A stretch of DNA of 6,994 bases, taken from positions 1 to 6,994 of the forward strand of contig DAICZO010000381.1 in the NCBI GenBank assembly GCA_027311125.1, given 5' to 3'. Origin of the DNA: Acidobacteriaceae bacterium (lineage in GTDB: Bacteria; Acidobacteriota; Terriglobia; Terriglobales; Acidobacteriaceae). Below, piece after piece: positions 6,280 through 6,994 of this stretch (the stretch's first letter is position 1; the number at the start of each line of letters is the position of its first letter). The notes below the pieces were generated by a model. The model saw only the letters and a list, made by a program, of their open reading frames with translations, was not told where the DNA came from and searched no databases. The position numbers were made by a program, and so were the translations under genes.

Positions 6280-6993
6280 TTGAGTTCTGAGATCTTGTGG
6301 GAGGAACGACTGCATGGGTCGTCTACCTGGTCGCATGTGCTGAAGCGTGGTACAGCCTTGCGGATTAAGGCAACGGAGGACAATGCAAATGTGGGGGCCC
6401 TGTTTCTGAATGCGGACAATCCTGCGGAGCGTCTGAACCTGCCGGATACGCTCAAGGCGCAGCATGTGGCACGACTGACGGCAGGAACAGTCCTGTATTC
6501 CGATATGGCACGGATTCTGTGTTCTATCACGGAGGATAGCGTGGGCTGGCATGATCCGCTGGGCGGGTGTTCGGATGCCGCGATGGTCGCAGCGAAATAT
6601 GGTGCGCTGGCGTATCAGGAGGGCCGCAACGACTGGCACCAGAGTGCACTGGATGGCTTTTTGATCGAACTGGCGAAGTATGGTCTGGGCAGTCGCGATC
6701 TGATGATGAACGTCAACTTCTTTAGCAAGGTTGAAGTGCAGTCCGATGGCAGCATGCAGTTTGTCCGTGGACATGCGAAGGCAGGCGACGTTGTGGAGTT
6801 GCGGGCGGAGATGAATACGCTGGTGATTCTGAATACCTGCCAACATCCGATGGATCCGGATCTGGAGTATCAATCGATTCCTGTGACGCTGACCCTGAAA
6901 CGCGTGGGTGCGGCAGGCAGTGACGATGTGTGCCGTCGATACTGCGCCGAGAATGAGCGCGGCTTTACCTTGACGGAGCGGTATTTCCTCTAA
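6280..6993 (+). CDS. DUF1989 urea carboxylase-associated protein 2 (probable carboxyguanidine deiminase subunit)
   Basis: This 237-residue cytoplasmic protein matches the UAAP2 branch of DUF1989 along its whole length: GALFLNADNPAERLNLPDTL at 39-58, LYSDMARIL at 72-80, GWHDPLGGCSDA at 89-100, RNDWH at 116-120, NVNFFSKV at 144-151, NTCQHPMDP at 185-193 and a C-terminal GFTLTERYFL. In guanidine-degrading bacteria UAAP1 and UAAP2 together form carboxyguanidine deiminase, which converts carboxyguanidine from guanidine carboxylase to allophanate. His91, Cys97, Cys187 and His189 are candidate metal or catalytic residues by position, not proven here. No ATG or GTG lies in frame between the stop at 6226-6228 and the conserved N-terminus, so the TTG at 6280 is the likely start, with only a weak GAAGAAAG 9 nt upstream. 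It lies 67 nt after the propeller gene. The stop is one base before the window end. Confidence 0.9.
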   Translation: MSSEILWEERLHGSSTWSHVLKRGTALRIKATEDNANVGALFLNADNPAERLNLPDTLKAQHVARLTAGTVLYSDMARILCSITEDSVGWHDPLGGCSDAAMVAAKYGALAYQEGRNDWHQSALDGFLIELAKYGLGSRDLMMNVNFFSKVEVQSDGSMQFVRGHAKAGDVVELRAEMNTLVILNTCQHPMDPDLEYQSIPVTLTLKRVGAAGSDDVCRRYCAENERGFTLTERYFL

Positions 6994-6994
6994 C

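Noticed and set aside
6238..6873. Minus-strand open frame of 211 codons over the DUF1989 gene
   Set aside because: It is antisense to a full-length DUF1989 match with conserved motifs and has an Arg/His/Gln-rich sequence without a recognisable domain.

Overview
The window is a GC-rich bacterial segment with no visible RNA gene, insertion sequence or CRISPR array. It holds two divergent gene sets around a shared intergenic region (about 4886-5201). The mix of a Planctomycete-type cytochrome (PSCyt/DUF1549 family), a secreted beta-propeller protein and a urea-carboxylase-type transporter fits a soil Acidobacteriota (Terriglobia-like) or a related phylum. This placement is an inference from gene content only.

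Leftward set (minus strand, from 4885 to beyond base 1): a periplasmic substrate-binding protein, a membrane permease and an ATPase of the NitT/TauT ABC importer class, then a large multiheme c-type cytochrome running off the left edge. The genes are packed as one operon: a 5-nt gap, a 16-nt overlap and a 4-nt ATGA overlap. The binding protein resembles the family found beside urea carboxylase genes, many of which are now understood as guanidine carboxylase loci.

Rightward set (plus strand, 5202-6993): a secreted seven-repeat beta-propeller protein of unknown ligand, then a DUF1989 protein of the urea carboxylase-associated protein 2 type. That type is now known as one subunit of carboxyguanidine deiminase in guanidine-degrading bacteria. 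It ends one base before the window edge, so the partner subunit, the carboxylase and allophanate hydrolase may lie to the right but are not visible.

Read together, the window looks like the transport end of a guanidine (or urea-like nitrogen compound) assimilation locus in an unusual layout. The importer is divergent from the catabolic gene, a secreted propeller lies between them, and a triheme cytochrome is translationally coupled to the importer. No known guanidine riboswitch was recognised. The intergenic region does contain several inverted repeats that could be operators or a structured leader.
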